Source of the DNA: Talpa occidentalis
Taxonomy: Eukaryota > Chordata > Mammalia > Eulipotyphla > Talpidae
DNA length: 64,000 nt
Direction: 5' to 3'
Assembly: GCF_014898055.3 (NCBI RefSeq)
Contig: NW_023601104.1
Location: 73,515,106-73,579,105, forward strand
In this document: positions 24,721-37,679 of the stretch, one piece after another
Position numbering within the stretch: the first letter of the stretch is position 1
Layout: every line of letters begins with the position of its first letter
Translations under genes and position numbers: made by a program
Notes under the pieces: model-generated
Told to the model about the DNA's origin: nothing
What the model saw: the letters and a program-made list of their open reading frames with translations, nothing else
The model's database searches: none

Positions 24721-24905
24721 AATAATAACTAATATATATAGCACTTTCTAGTGTGTCAAGAACTGTTTTAAGTATGTGCTAACTCATTTAGCCTTCAAAC
24801 ACCCATATGAGGTGGGTACTACTTTTATATCTATTTTTAAGATGGAAAAACTGATACATAGATCAACCAGTTGATTTACCCATGGTTATCCAAGCTTGTA
24901 AATGA
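24721..24905 (-). repeat. MIR, reverse orientation
   Basis: ATAATAACTAATATATATAG, AACTCATTTAGCCTTCAAAC, ATATGAGGTGGGTACTACTT and TGGAAAAACTGATACATAGA are the reversed MIR. It directly abuts the plus-strand MIR before it. Confidence 0.65.
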
Positions 24906-26599
24906 CAGTAATTCATCTAAAAGGATCTAGCATAACGCCTATCACCTTTGTTGATGCTCAGTAAGTGTGTTTTTTTTGTTTATTGCCTTTTTCTTATACA
25001 TTTAATTAATATTTACTCTTAACCTATTACCTCTAATGAGATATGGTATCCCTATGTACTTCTGCTACTAACCATTGTACTTCTGGAATCTGCTGTTAAC
25101 ATAGGTGGTATTAACATACCTGGTGGCATATGTATTTAAAATAAAGATATAAGTCAGTATTCCCCTACTACTGCTTGAAAGTCTGGGACAAAGAAACAAG
25201 AACTTGGATACTCTATGTGATATGAGAAATGTGGATCATAGTACAGTTGCATTACCTATCTCCTGTGTGATATACTGCCTGCACCATTTTAGTTTGCTTT
25301 AGGTCTCTAATTTTCTTTAGTTCTTCTGTAATTTAAAATTCTTAAAATGTGACTTGAATGATTCATGTATGTGATATGCAATATAGCTTTTTAGTAATAA
25401 TTTGCTATTTCTGTTTCTTTTTTTCTTTTCTTTTTTTTTTTTTGTATTATCCTTGTAAAGCAGTATATGTCTCAGGACACAGGCATACTTATGACCTACC
25501 AATTTGCTAAAATCTTTAATAGTCTTTATTCAATTGAACAAATATTAATTAAGCGTCTTGAACTTTATTACTGAATGAACACTAAAGTACATGTATTATT
25601 AAAATATTTGATGCCTAACAAATCAAGACAATATAAACCTTGTATCAGAAATGCTCAACCCATTCACTCCAACATATTTTCTTGAAAAGGTAAAATTAAA
25701 CAGCTTAGTAATAGTGAAATTTTTTATATTAATCGAATTTAAGCTATACTTGAAAGAGAGAAATAGGATTCAGATAAGGAAACAACTCCTTACAGATGGG
25801 AGTAAGGAAGAAGGGGAAACACATTATCAATCTGCAGAGAGAAAAATAAACTTAAGAAAATCTTCCTGGCTAGAGCAGAGGATTCTCTTTACATAGAAGG
25901 ATGGATAAACTAGCCCTATGTTATTTTAATCTCTTTCTTAGAACAACTAGACTAGTTCCATATGTAGTTCCAAATGACTAGTTCCAACTGTCATTTTTGC
26001 AGAAATTCCTTAGAAACCAAAATACAGTAAGTTTACTATCAATCAGTACAAACAGTGTATTATAGGTAAAAAATAGGCCCTTTTTAAAGGCCCATGGGTG
26101 CTTGGATGTTGAGGGGTTAGAGTAGTAACTTAAATCTGAAGAGGTGTGGACCTGTTCCCCTAAATCATATACTAATGTTACCATAATAAAGAAAAAAAAA
26201 AGTTTGATGTTCAAAAAAAAATTCAAATTGAAATAGACCCTCTTGAAATTTGGCCTTCATTCAAATACACAATAACAAATTGTCTAATAGGACTAACTTT
26301 ATTCTTTCTGAAGATTGTTTTGAAGATTGTATGCCTTGTTGTTTTGTGTGTTTTTTTAAGTTCTGATTTAATCTGAAAACCTCAGGACTGTCTATACCAT
26401 TATTTGTATATAAAATTTAAACTGCTTTATAGCAATGGGTTACAATTTTGTTGATATATTGTTTAGAAACCTTGTCAGTCAATTTTTACTTTATATTCAA
26501 AATAATTAAGAAATATTTTCTTATTGATTTTGTCAGTGCTGTATATCAAGTTAGTGTAGCATTCTATATAAAATTACAAATTACATAATAATGAAAAAA
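24906..26599. other. AT-rich intron, nothing firm
   Basis: A possible MIR/L2 tail at 24925-24975 (CCTATCACCTTTGTTGATGC). Otherwise no assignable repeat or exon. Confidence 0.45.
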
Positions 26600-26900
26600 A
26601 TCACAAAATCTCAGAGTTCGAGGAGAAAGTAAAGGCAATGATGTTTTAGCACACCCTTTTTCATCTTCCAAGTCTTGCCTGAACATCTCAATTATCTATT
26701 TCTTTCATCTGGGAGTATATCACTGTACAGTCTAATTGTGTGAACGTCCAAATATATTATTGAAACCTGTCACCTTATAATATCTACCAACTAGTCCTGA
26801 TTCTCCTTTTGCAACGCACAAAAAGGTTAATTCCTCTTTTACAAGACAGTTCTTATAATATTTGAAAATAAGTACTACATTTTCCCCTTAAGACCACTTG
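26600..26900 (-). repeat. L3/CR1-like ancient LINE fragment
   Basis: TGATTCTCCTTTTGCAACGC, TTCCTCTTTTACAAGACAGT and ATAATATTTGAAAATAAGTA keep the order of the reversed CR1/L3 3' region. It is heavily diverged and the call is from memory of that order. Confidence 0.4.
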
Positions 26901-27419
26901 TTTTGTATTATTTTTTTCCAGTGGCCATAAACTTTTCTAATACATTCACTCCCTTTTTTATTTATGCATTCAAAAGAAAAACTTCTTAATATAATTGTAC
27001 CAATGAGAAAGTTATGAAAATTAAACCATTTAGATAAAGTAACTAGGGAAGTAAATGACATGGCATTAAAACTATTATGTTGAAAAGCTCCTGTTCTACA
27101 TTGCAACACTAAAGAGGAAAAAGTACATTGCTCCTTGAAGTCAAAATTTTAGAGTATTTAGCATAAGGCAAAACCAAAATTCATAGATGAAGACCCTATA
27201 AATAAAATGTGTTTGTTTCCCCTTAAATATAATATCTTAATTGCACGTCCAATCTACCAGCATGTACACTCATTTTTCGGAGGATCTCATTGGAAGAGAG
27301 ATCATATCAATAAACATACCAATCAGTAGAAATATATTTGATATGATACATTCTATGTGTAATTAGAACTTTTTCAGGAAAAATAGTGTTTAAATATATC
27401 CATTTATCAAGCAGCAAGC

Positions 27420-27585
27420 AACTTGGGTTTGAATCCTGTGTCCACCTCTTACACAACCTAACTTCTTATGTGGAAAATGGAGAGAGTCAAAGTTCTTAGT
27501 CAAGGATAGTTATGTCATATAGGTTAATGTAAGTGAAACACTAAAAACATATTTGTCACATAAATGTTTGCTATTATCATGTACA
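27420..27585 (+). repeat. MIR
   Basis: CTTGGGTTTGAATCCTGTGT, CCACCTCTTACACAACCTAA, CTTATGTGGAAAATGGAGAG and TAAATGTTTGCTATTAT follow the MIR consensus from box B to the 3' end. Confidence 0.7.
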
Positions 27586-29319
27586 ATTAATGGTTTTAGC
27601 TTTAAAAATAAGTAGATCATGTTTGAATAAATATTGAAAGCATTTTTCTCTGGGAAAAAAATAAAGCAGAACAGAACCTAAAGTACACAATAGTATAGTT
27701 GTGGAAAAGGAAAAAGAAACAGAGAACATGCTAAATGTTTATTTTAACCTTCAATATATCAGTGACAAACTCTTGAAACCACCTTTCTCTCTCACCTTTG
27801 CAAGCCTACTCTCAATAAATGAAGAGAAGCTGGCATACCCAAATAATTTGGTTTTGCAAAATATATGCTAAGCATTGGAAATAAAATGCCATTATTTTGC
27901 AAATATAAAATGCTAAAAGTATTTTTACATGATATAGTTGCAGGAATGAAAACTTCAGGATATTCCTTTCTTCATTATTGACTGTAATCAAGAATGTAAA
28001 TTAACCTTTCTAGTTATTAAATCTCTATCTATAAAATAGACTTAAAGTTGCTTTTCACACAGATAAAATAAGATGAAAACAAATGGATTTATAGCTGTCG
28101 AGTCCTCTTGCATCTTAGGATGATTTCACTGTATTAGAAAAATAGTATTTGTAATTTTGTTATTACATTCCATAAAAGATAAATGATAGGGAGTCAAAAA
28201 GTAAATTCAGATAACAAAATTCAAATAACTGCAATAATTCTAATAGCTTTACCAGTATTATTTCCTCATATTGGAATTTGAAAAGAGCATGGCTAGTGGA
28301 GGGAGTAATCATTTCAGATAACCATTAATGCGAGATACACAGCTAAGAATTTGTAGGAAGAATCCAGGTTCCTTCAAAAGAAACTGAGGAAAGAAAGAAG
28401 CGATAAAGTTAATGGAAATATGGAATTTGAAAACGAACTGTTGTCATTTCACTGGAAGAGAGAAAGACCAAAGTCAAAGGCAGCAATGCAGAAGAAGCAG
28501 TCAATTGTGCTGGATGGACCAACAGATACATCCAAGGAAGCAAATTAAACTCCTTGATGAAGATCGAAGATAGTGTTATATAGTATGGATGTCATTGGGG
28601 CAATTTAAATGTTTTCCCTGGCTTCTTCATTCCTTGCAATTAAGTTTGATTGTAGCAGATTGTAGAAGATCCCTGTGTAGAATAATCCTCAGGGTAAAAA
28701 CTTTATGTTAGGAGAAGATGATTCTAAATAGGGTTTTACAATTTTTTTTTAAATAATTTCCTACAACATGTAGGCTATCGAACTGATGAGAAATTAAATG
28801 TCAGTTTTGAATATGGAGTCTTATTATAATGTTTCTTGCTTGCTATGGTTCAGAATTACTGTTTATAGGAACCCCCTATTATAATGAAGTCACTTTAATC
28901 CCATTGATAAGTGTTCAAAAGTTCACATTGTGCCAATTCCCTGCAATTGTTAAACAAGTATTTATAGGTTTGGTTAATTATGTGATACTTTGTATGTGTT
29001 CTATTAGTGGACCCTATTTACTTTCCTTCCTCATTCCCTACCTTTTTTTCCATTTTCAAAACATACTCTGTCCTTTGAGATGGGACTTTTCTGTAGTGTA
29101 GATAGGTAAACGAATATCACCATCAAACTTCAAATAATATTTTGAGGAATGACAGGGCTGCTTTTATGTAATATTGAAAGCAAATCCTAGTATAAATGTA
29201 CCTTCTCTCAAAGGTGTATCTTGAGCAACAGAAGCAACATGTTAACAAAAATGTTCTAGCTTGCCTTTGCTCAAACTTTAGTAAGTTCTTGCCTTCCAAA
29301 TATAAAATACCTTAGGATA
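27586..29319. other. Intron, nothing recognised
   Basis: AT-rich, with a more purine-rich stretch at 28380-28560 that I could not assign. The plus-strand open frame at 28829-29101 has no recognisable family and is treated as chance. Confidence 0.45.
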
Positions 29320-29651
29320 GAGTTTAGACAACTTATTCTTTAAATGTTCAGATAGTAAATATTTTAGGTTTTGTAGGCTATATAGACTTTGCCATATCTA
29401 CTCAGCTCTATCAGCCTTGTAGCTAAAATAGCATTTGTAGCTACCATAAGACAATATGAATGAATGAACCTTGTCATGTCCCAATAAAACTTTGTTCATT
29501 ATGGACACTGAGATTAAATTTAATGTAATTTTCATGTCATGAAATATTACTCCTCTTGATTTTTTTCCAATCATTTAAAAATGTGAGGTCATTCTTAGAT
29601 TACAGGTCAGCATGAAGGACTTTTCCTGTTGACTGTGGTTTCCCAATCCCT
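29320..29651 (-). mobile_element. Second copy of the hAT element, inverted
   Basis: TCAGATAGTAAATATTTTAG, GGTTTTGTAGGCTATATAGA and CCCAATAAAACTTTGTTCAT are the reverse complement of the words in the 22798-23104 copy. The terminal repeats are more decayed here, and about 60 bp of extra AT-rich sequence interrupts the right part. Confidence 0.7.
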
Positions 29652-29789
29652 ATTTTAGAATATTCCTATTCTATAGTATAATAGCATCTTCTCTGTTAAT
29701 CAAAAACTTATAGTATGTGAACTTTCAGGTGAATGCTCTGAGAATTTCAGGCAAAAAAAGGAGATACCACACAAGAAATTTATACTTCA

Positions 29790-30620
29790 TAGACTAAGAT
29801 GTATCCTGAGTACCTACTGTATATATTTCAGGCACTATTCAAGATATTGGGATGCAGCAATGAAGAAATATGTCCCTGCCTTTATGAAATTTAAAAATAG
29901 GGTGATACAAGTATAAACAAACAAGTAGAATGTATAGTACTGGAGATGGTGATAAGTACTATGAATAAAAACAAGCCAGGAAATGTGGATAGGTAGTACA
30001 GGCAAGAAGGAGTGTTATAATTTTAAACAAGGCCCTCAAGGAAGGCCTTATTGATAAGGTGATATCTGAGCAAAGACCTAAAGGAGGAAAGGGAACGTAC
30101 TATGTGAAACCTGTTTGTCACCCTTAATATAATAAGAGTTTTTAGCAGAAGTGGACTTAATATGATGTTTCTTTTAACAGGGAAACCATTCAGGAAGCCA
30201 CTGAATTATCTGTGTAAAAAAAAAAAATGATAGTGATTTAGACCTACAATACAAGCGGAGGTAGTGAGAAAACATTGTTGAGATATTTTGAGGAAAGTTA
30301 GCAGATGTAGTAAGAGAAAGAAAAAAGTCAACCTAAGACTCAGGACTTTGGGGCAGTTGCATGGATGGCATTCCCATCTACTAAAATGAAGACTTTGTGA
30401 AGATTAGGTTTGAGGAGGAAAATAAGGAGTTTTATTTTGGTCATAGAAATTTGAGCTGTCTTTAGATATCCAACTAGAGATACCAAGTGGGCAGCTACAT
30501 GTATATACTTGGTGTTCAGAGGAGAAATTTGGACAAGATATTATTTTTTAGAGTCATCAATATCTTAATGGAATTGGAATCTATTACTATTGATGAGATC
30601 ACCAAGGGTTTTACTAGTAA
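29790..30620 (-). repeat. Ancient LINE (L2-like 3' end and adjoining old repeat)
   Basis: TGAGTACCTACTGTATATAT, TGGGATGCAGCAATGAAGAA and GTCCCTGCCTTTATGAAATT are the reversed L2-type 3' end. Further old-repeat wording follows (GGAAGGCCTTATTGATAAGG, GAGCAAAGACCTAAAGGAGG, GATATCCAACTAGAGATACC, GATGAGATCACCAAGGG). I believe it is one old element of about 0.8 kb, but the family of the second part is uncertain. Confidence 0.5.
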
Positions 30621-30679
30621 TACTAATTTTTAAATCTGTTTGTCCCCTCCCACTTTATCTTCTACTTTCAAAGAGGTAG

Positions 30680-31130
30680 GTAGTGTCTAGTAACCTGTCC
30701 CTTCTGCTCACTTATAAAGGGTGGGAGGGATCTCACTTAATCAATAACCTGACCTATCAGGAAGTACCATTAGTTGGCTATCCTCTAATTTTGCCATGGT
30801 GTAAACATGGGAGTGAATTTTCCCAAGTACCTCCTTGCTGGAAACTGTTTGCACTGGAGGTAAGTGTGAAAGGGGAGGTTGGGGGAAATGATGGGGTGAG
30901 GGCTTCCTAAACCTTTCTCAGACCTCAGAAATGGCTTCATTCTGAGGAAGGGAGAAGGTTCAGGCTGGTTCTTATTTCCCTGAACCAGTTCATATAGCCC
31001 TAAGTTTGACCTGCTTTCCTCAAACTGGGAGTCAGAAATCCCTTTTCTCTTCTGTTTTTCTGCTGCAGAAATTCCCAACATTCCCATTTTGTGGGCTCCA
31101 GAAAGGGGTAAGCGAAGACTTCAATCCCAG
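30680..31130. repeat. GC-richer block, possible old repeat
   Basis: This stretch is less AT-rich than its surroundings: TTCTGCTCACTTATAAAGGG, then ACCTGACCTATCAGGAAGTA, then CTTGCTGGAAACTGTTTGCA. It reads like an ancient interspersed element, perhaps LTR-derived, but I cannot assign it. Open frames on both strands overlap here without recognisable products. Confidence 0.35.
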
Positions 31131-33119
31131 CCAATCATTTCCAGATTAATAATTTTTTAGTGTTTTGGTTTCTTTTATCATCATAAAAAATGCTTGGACC
31201 CATTTTTCCCATCTGTTTAATTTCCTTGTGGATTGTTATGTATCTATGTTCTAGGGTCATTCTGTATCCCTGAGCAATAGAATTCAGATCCATCTGCTAT
31301 TTTCATTTGTGTGCTGTTCTCTTGTGAATTCTCATATGCAGTTTTTTGATGACTGTTTCTTAGATGGAAGACACCCAATTCAGGGAACTGCTTTACTCTC
31401 TGTCACATCTTTTCCTGAATGGTGTTTTGTTCTGCTGACAGCTTTTCACTGCCCTTCCCAGTCGCTTCTGATGATCTGTCATTGCTTTTCTGATGTTCTG
31501 TCTTCCTGCTTTGACTGCCTTTGATTTTTGTCTCTACTTTTTACCCCACTTTACTTATCTGCTGAATGATTTGCATTCTTCACTCATTGGTGCTTTTGTC
31601 CATCAGTAAATGGCCTGGAACTGCCATATCCATCTGCTCTTTTAGCATTTTAGTCTTTCCAGTATTGTCTATCTGCTCTCCTACCATTCTCCTATACCAT
31701 GGTCTTCCAAGTGCTATGCCATCTGCTTGCCTGATCTTGCCCTGCTCAGTCTATGCCTGTAATATAAGTAGGTTCAGATTGTTTCACACTCCGCTATTTC
31801 CACTTACCTTGTGCCTCTAAGTTATACTACTGACTTAGTTTGCTTTGACTACTGTCTCCTCTACTTATTTACTGCACGTGGCTGCCCCATTAATTAATTT
31901 GAGACATTGCACTCATCTCCTATGGTGAGCCTTGCAACTTGCTGATTGGCCCATAATGCCCCTTTATACTTCTCTGCATCTGATAAATCACTGGCATTGT
32001 TGCTTTGTTGTCTTGTAACCCTGGTCAGATTTTATTTCCAAGAAAAATGTTGCCTATGTATTGTCCAAACATACCTTAAAAACAGGAAAATGCTTCGCTA
32101 TTTAACAGTACAATCCAGTTTACTCCTAAACTGACTTTTAAATTCACTACCACTCACCCTTTCTGCTTTTTTTTATACAACTCCATTTTCTTCCCTTTAT
32201 TTAGGAGTAGTTTTTTTTTTTCCTTAATCATTTATCATCTTTGCTTCAGTTGCTTTTTCACATCATATGTTATGTACTTTTGCTCCGTGTGTGGGATCTC
32301 TCAATTATTTTCCATATACTAAATTTATTCCTAATTTATTTCCCTGATTTTTCCAGGGCTTCATGAGGAAAAATTACTCCTATTAATTCTATCATTTTTA
32401 GTAAGACCAGAACAATTTTTTTTAATTCTAAGGTATCACCTATAAAAAATAATAAATTACGTTGTCTTACAGCTCTTTGTAGTTAAGATTAAAGTAGCTT
32501 CCTGCTCTGCTTCATTTTTTTCCTTTGAGGGTATCATTCCTGAACCACCCTGTAATCTATATAATATCAATTCTTTATAGATCTTTTTGATATACTTATC
32601 CTTCCCTCCTTTTAGACTGTCTTTTCTTATGGGAAAACTTTTAAAATTGACGTTTTCCCCATTACTTGCTAAGTGCTTAGCATCTAAAAGGGAGTTGGCT
32701 TACAAAATTATCTGCATTTGTAAAGCTTGTTGTCTTATTCATATTTGAGTGAAAGATACACTCAAACAATAAAAAGAGATTAATTTTGGTGAAATTTGCA
32801 AACAATTTCAAGAGTTTGTAGATTTAAAGTGGCATTTGTAGGTGAACATGCAAGAGTGTATGTGGATTTTAAATGTTTTATGTGCATATGTTTTTGCAAC
32901 ACCATTGCGCTTGATATGTGGAAAATGCTGAGTATCCATGTTAAATTTTATTTTATTTTTATTGAAATGAAAGGGAAAAGCTAAAATGAGAATGATGCAG
33001 TTAGGGAATATAGAGAAAAGATACATGGATTGGGTTTTTTTTTTTCCTTTCTAATAGGAGAGATAAAATTAGTTGAAGAAAATGACTGCTCTAGGAGAGT
33101 CAAAATTATTTCAATACCT
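31131..33119. other. Pyrimidine-rich intron block
   Basis: From about 31300 to 32600 the plus strand is markedly C+T rich, with repeated words such as CATCTGCT and TTCCTGC and several open plus-strand frames (31309-31524, 31566-31820). No known repeat or exon was recognised. The rest is AT-rich. Confidence 0.5.
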
Positions 33120-33540
33120 TTCTTTTTTATGGTGGTAAAGTATACATAATATAAAATTACCATTTTAGTCATCTTAAGAGTATAATTCTTTGACATTATT
33201 ACTCATAATTTTGTGCAACTATTACCTCTATTTGTTGCCAGAATTTTTTTCATCCTCTCAAGTAGAAACTATTCACAAATTAAACATTAAATCCTCACTC
33301 CTCTCTCCTATAGTTCTTGGTACCCTCTATTTTATTTTCTGTCTCTGAATTTGCCTATTCTACCTTCCTTGTCAGTGGAATCATACAATTTTCATCCTTC
33401 TGTGTCTGATTTATTTCACTTAGCAAAATGTTTTCAACATTATCCATGACGTAGCATATGAGATGTTATGAGTAATAATATGAACACTGGTATGCAAGTA
33501 CCATTTTTGGGAGGTATTTGCCTAGAAGTGGACTCAGCAG
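33120..33540 (-). mobile_element. Old L1 3'-region fragment
   Basis: ATAATATAAAATTACCATTT, TCTGTCTCTGAATTTGCCTA, TCAGTGGAATCATACAATTT and TTTCACTTAGCAAAATGTTT are the reversed 3' region of old L1M-type elements. Confidence 0.7.
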
Positions 33541-35495
33541 CCTTTAATATAAGAAAAAATTAATTAAACTAATAGCCAAGGGATCAGGAAAAGTATATAA
33601 TTAACACAATTTATGCATAATTCCAAATATATGTGTTGGAAGGAAAAAAAGTTAAAAACTTTTTAAAAAGCTGCAGAAGACCAAATGACATTTAAATACA
33701 CAGTACTCTAATGTAATGTAAGGGAGTAAGGGCGAATGTAAGGGAATGTAAGGAAGAATGAAGTTGAGTCAACATAATATTGAATGCTTGAAGGAAAGCA
33801 AAAGTGATTCTGAAGAAGATTAAATTTAAAAAATACCAACTTTAGGAGAGATAGGCATGTCTTTGAAGTGAACTAATGTGGCTCTTATAAGAAGAGAAGA
33901 GGTAGACTTTTGAAAGGCAAGGTTTCAATGAAGATAATGGGACGGAGATGAGACAGTCAGGTTGTATTTAGGGAAACAAGAAATGGGAGCAGGAATTCTT
34001 TTCAATTCAGTGTTCAATCTTGGACACCTAGCTTTCTACCTACAAAGATTTTTCTAAAAAGATTCTTGGGCCAAATACCAAGAGATTCTGATTCATTAGG
34101 TTAGAGGTGTCTATGTGTCTGTGTGTATGTGTTTTAACCTACCAGTAAAATGCAATGTGAATTAAATTAAACTCTCTATCATAGTGCCCAAGACCTTAGG
34201 ACTAAACTTTAGTCCTAGACCTTAGTCTTCAAGCAGTTTAGACCTGGAGTAGTTAATATGCAATGATAATGTAGTTAGGTAAAAAGAATTCAACTCATTA
34301 AGTGATAACACTTTTACTTGCTAATAATTGTTTGGTGATTTTACATTATCTATCCTGCCTTTTTCAGCTAACTTCTTCATCTAAACTATCAAACATAGAA
34401 AATGAATTGAGTGATTATCTTCTCAGTTCTCCCAATGGTAGTACATAATAATACTATCCTGTCTGTATATGAAAGAAGTTAATTGATTGCATACAATAAT
34501 TCTTTCATAACCTATTAAGAAATGTTTGTTCCCTGCCATGTAGTCTGTTAGGAGTATATGACACAAAGATAAGGCTTTGTTCTCCAAGAGTTACAGACCA
34601 AAAAAGAGGAAAAATATATCAAATAAAAATCATTCTTAATGTCACAAAATTATGTAGTTTTCATTTAATTCTTCAAGGAAAGTGTTTAAGGTCAGAGTAA
34701 TTATAAATTAGGAAATTCACCTTTTGTAAGCATCATTTATTTAGAAATAAAGTGTCGTCTGTATTAATGTCTCATCACAGCTAAAGGATTCTGGTAATAA
34801 TTTAAATGGCAGTAAGAATCTCTTTAATTTTGTGGTTTAAAGCATTTACTAGCATATTAATGATTTCATTGGTAGTTATTAATAAAGAGCATACCTAAAG
34901 CCAAAGTTATTAATGGTATAATGGAGGGGTAAAGAATGGCTAGAGATAGTAAATGATGTACAGGAGGTTGTTTTTGAATGCAATTGTAAGCACAATGAGG
35001 CATTTTTATCCCTAAGGTACTGAAAAGGTATGGGAATTAATTATTATCACTATCAACTAAAGCTGAATTTATGGTGTCAGAAGGTTGAGTCATACTCATT
35101 TTCAAATCCATTTTCTATGGATTTGATTAGTCATTTAAAATAGGGGTTTTTTTTGCCCTCTCTATACTGAAGTTTGCCTTCAAACTTGAGAACAATGAGT
35201 CTCATTCCTATGGCTCACTACCTCACACTGATTCCTTTAAAGGATCCTCTTTAAAATATTAAAGTATTACACTTAAGATTTAGTAACTTATTTTTCCTCT
35301 TTTTTGATGTCCCACTAAAGCAATTTGAACAGCACAACAATGGGAAGGTAAAAAAGTTCTCATATCAGGAAAAAAGCACTGAAATAAAAATTACATCCAG
35401 ATTTATTTATTTTCTTAACAATAATGAATAATTTTAAAAGATTTTTGCTTCATCTGTACTCATACTGAAAACATTTTTTAAAGCAAAAAAATTAA
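33541..35495. other. Intron with weak MER5/L2 remnants
   Basis: The region 33714-33765 holds imperfect GTAAGGGA/AATGTAAGG repeats. The stretch 34040-34150 may be a MER5-like remnant (AGAGATTCTGATTCATTAGG). The stretch 34510-34600 resembles a reversed L2 3' end (CCCTGCCATGTAGTCTGTTA, TTGTTCTCCAAGAGTTACAG). The remainder shows nothing assignable. Confidence 0.45.
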
Positions 35496-35509
35496 ATGCT
35501 GATATTTTT

Positions 35510-35771
35510 TAAAGAATTTATTTTTATGTAGAAGAACTGGGGGTATAGGCCAGAGGTGCTTGGGGTGAGAGGATTTACCAGAGACAGAGTGGGGACAAGA
35601 CAGGCCGATCTACTGAAATACACTGCGAGGGGAGCAATAGGAGAGACTAGAGAGGTCTGCTGCGCCATGTGGGTTAGCTCCTTGGTCAGGGATAGAACTC
35701 AGGCCATAGTGGACAGCCATTGCAGTGGTAGCACTGAGACTTAATCCCTAGGCCACCCAGCAAGCCCATAT
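35510..35771 (-). mobile_element. tRNA-derived SINE, divergent head variant
   Basis: Antisense copy flanked by ATGCTGATATTTTT (35496-35509) and ATGCCGATATTTTT (35772-35785), 13 of 14 identical. The head is unlike most copies: read forward it contains GGGCTTGCTGGGTGGCCTAG then GGATTAAGTCTCAGTGC. The 57.1-kb copy shares this head. Confidence 0.9.
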
Positions 35772-35785
35772 ATGCCGATATTTTT

Positions 35786-36875
35786 AAGTGTAAGACCTGG
35801 GATAAAGGAAAATAAGAGTAATATGGCTCTATTAAGCTTGTTTTAGTAATAGTAACATATTTTTTCTCTTCTTGTGATCTCTGAAATCCTATATATTTTG
35901 TGAAGAAATCTAAATTGAAAATACAATTGTGTAATGTTTCTTTCTTGTGAAAGTTCACCTAAAAGAGCAGTATCTCGTATCCTTAGAAAGCCTCAAGTCA
36001 TTTATTTATTTAATAACAAGAAAATCCTCTAAATTTCCTTGCAGTCAGGAGATTCCTTGTAGGAACCAACTCTCTAACAACAAATTATCATCTCATTACC
36101 CACATTCTCCCTCTTGAAGATCAATAGACTGTATTTTGAACCTTGCAAAGGGTAGCTTCCTCAAATGACCATTTTGTGGAGATAATTTCATTCCTTCATT
36201 TTTGAGTATATACAGTGACAACTGTAGGCACTAATAACCAGTCTCTCTTTCTTCTAATCTTTTTTTCCTTTGCCCTGTTACCATCAAATATTTCAATGCT
36301 TGCAAAATTAATGCATTATATCTGTGGCATGTAGTGAGCACTCCATCAGTGAGGGAAAGTTAATTGCCTCTCATGCAGACACTATGTAGTACAAAGTTCC
36401 TTTATGTATATTCTTTAATTTCATAAACATCAATGTCAACACCTGAAAAGTTTACTAAATAAATATTTGAATGTTTATAAATACAAACACTCCCAAACTT
36501 TTTATATTTTTCTTTAAATGCTTTTAGATTTAGTATAATACAGTATTTATTATTTATAAAGAATTTAAGGGTATTTCTATTCATAGCAGCAGCATAAAAA
36601 GATATCAGTGTTCAGGAATCAAATTTTCTTTGGTGTGTTTATTGCCATGTTACAGTAGTAGAAATGTGTTTACTTTGCAGTCAGGAGTAACCCCATTATA
36701 GAAATATGAAGCAAATATTCTGAAAGTTAAGTTGTCTTCTTATCCCCTACTCGGTGCCTTCTGGTCAAAATTAAAATGCATCTTGTGAGAAGGGTAAAAG
36801 GCAAAACCTTTAGATATCCTGCTTCTCATGGTGGTTCATTAACATGAAGTGAAACTTAAGATCACTTGCAAAAAC
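35786..36875. other. AT-rich intron, nothing recognised
   Basis: No repeat family or exon recognised. Confidence 0.5.
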
Positions 36876-36888
36876 CTCCTATTTTATT

Positions 36889-37006
36889 TACTTATTTTTT
36901 TTTTGGTGGGACCCTTTCAGGTGGCCAGGGATCAAACTGGCACTGCAGAGGCTGTGGGCAGCCTTGCAACCCAGTGCTCAACCGCTGCGCCACAAGGGGA
37001 GGCCCT
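36889..37006 (-). mobile_element. SINE head-only copy with its own target duplication
   Basis: Only the tRNA-related head (about 105 bp) and a poly(A) tail are present, here as T10 GGTGGGACCC... to CCACAAGGGGAGGCCCTC. It is flanked by the perfect 13-base duplication CTCCTATTTTATT (36876-36888 and 37007-37019). The normal SINE body is absent, so it inserted in this short form. Confidence 0.9.
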
Positions 37007-37484
37007 CTCCTATTTTATTAACAAAAAAAAATCTGTCTTCAACTTTACATTCTTCCTAGTTAGTGTTATAATATTTAGATCCTATAATTTTGTGTAATAC
37101 AGGTGTCAGTATGAGCATGAAAATGGTGACCTTTTTATTGTGACAGATATTAAAGATGAAATTTTATTTTATTTTTTAAATACGTGATTATTTAGAAGGA
37201 AAAAAATGAAGAGTGTTTTCTGTCTTGCCTTTATTTATCTTGACTTTTATCAATACCTTGTAGAAATTCATATTTTATTCTGAACATAAATATCTGAAAA
37301 TATTTCTGTTTATGTAGTTTTTACCAAAAAAAGAAATTGAGGCATACAGAAAATAAAAAAAGAAGTAAATAAAAATCTCCAACAGTCTCAACACATAATT
37401 GTAAGCTTGGATTAATTGATTTTCACAATTGGGAGCCCTTCATCTATACAAGTTTATATCTTGGGCTTCTTAATAACATCAGTC

Positions 37485-37670
37485 CAATTGTAATCATAGA
37501 TGCTAAAATTTATTGTATATTTTTTGTGATTCAGGCATTGTGATAAACACTTTATGTAATGTCTTATTTCTTTTTCACAACAAACCTATGCAACAACTAC
37601 CACTTTATAGATCAGAAAATTGGATTTGAAACAATTAAACCATTAAATAAGTTAGATCACCCAGAAGACC
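37485..37670 (-). repeat. MIR, reverse orientation
   Basis: ATTCAGGCATTGTGATAAAC, ATGTCTTATTTCTTTTTCAC and ACTTTATAGATCAGAAAATT follow the reversed MIR. Confidence 0.6.
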
Positions 37671-37679
37671 CTTATGTGA

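Noticed and set aside
28380..28600. Possible processed pseudogene (purine-rich, codon-like stretch)
   Set aside because: No recognisable protein in any frame, no poly(A) and no target duplication seen.
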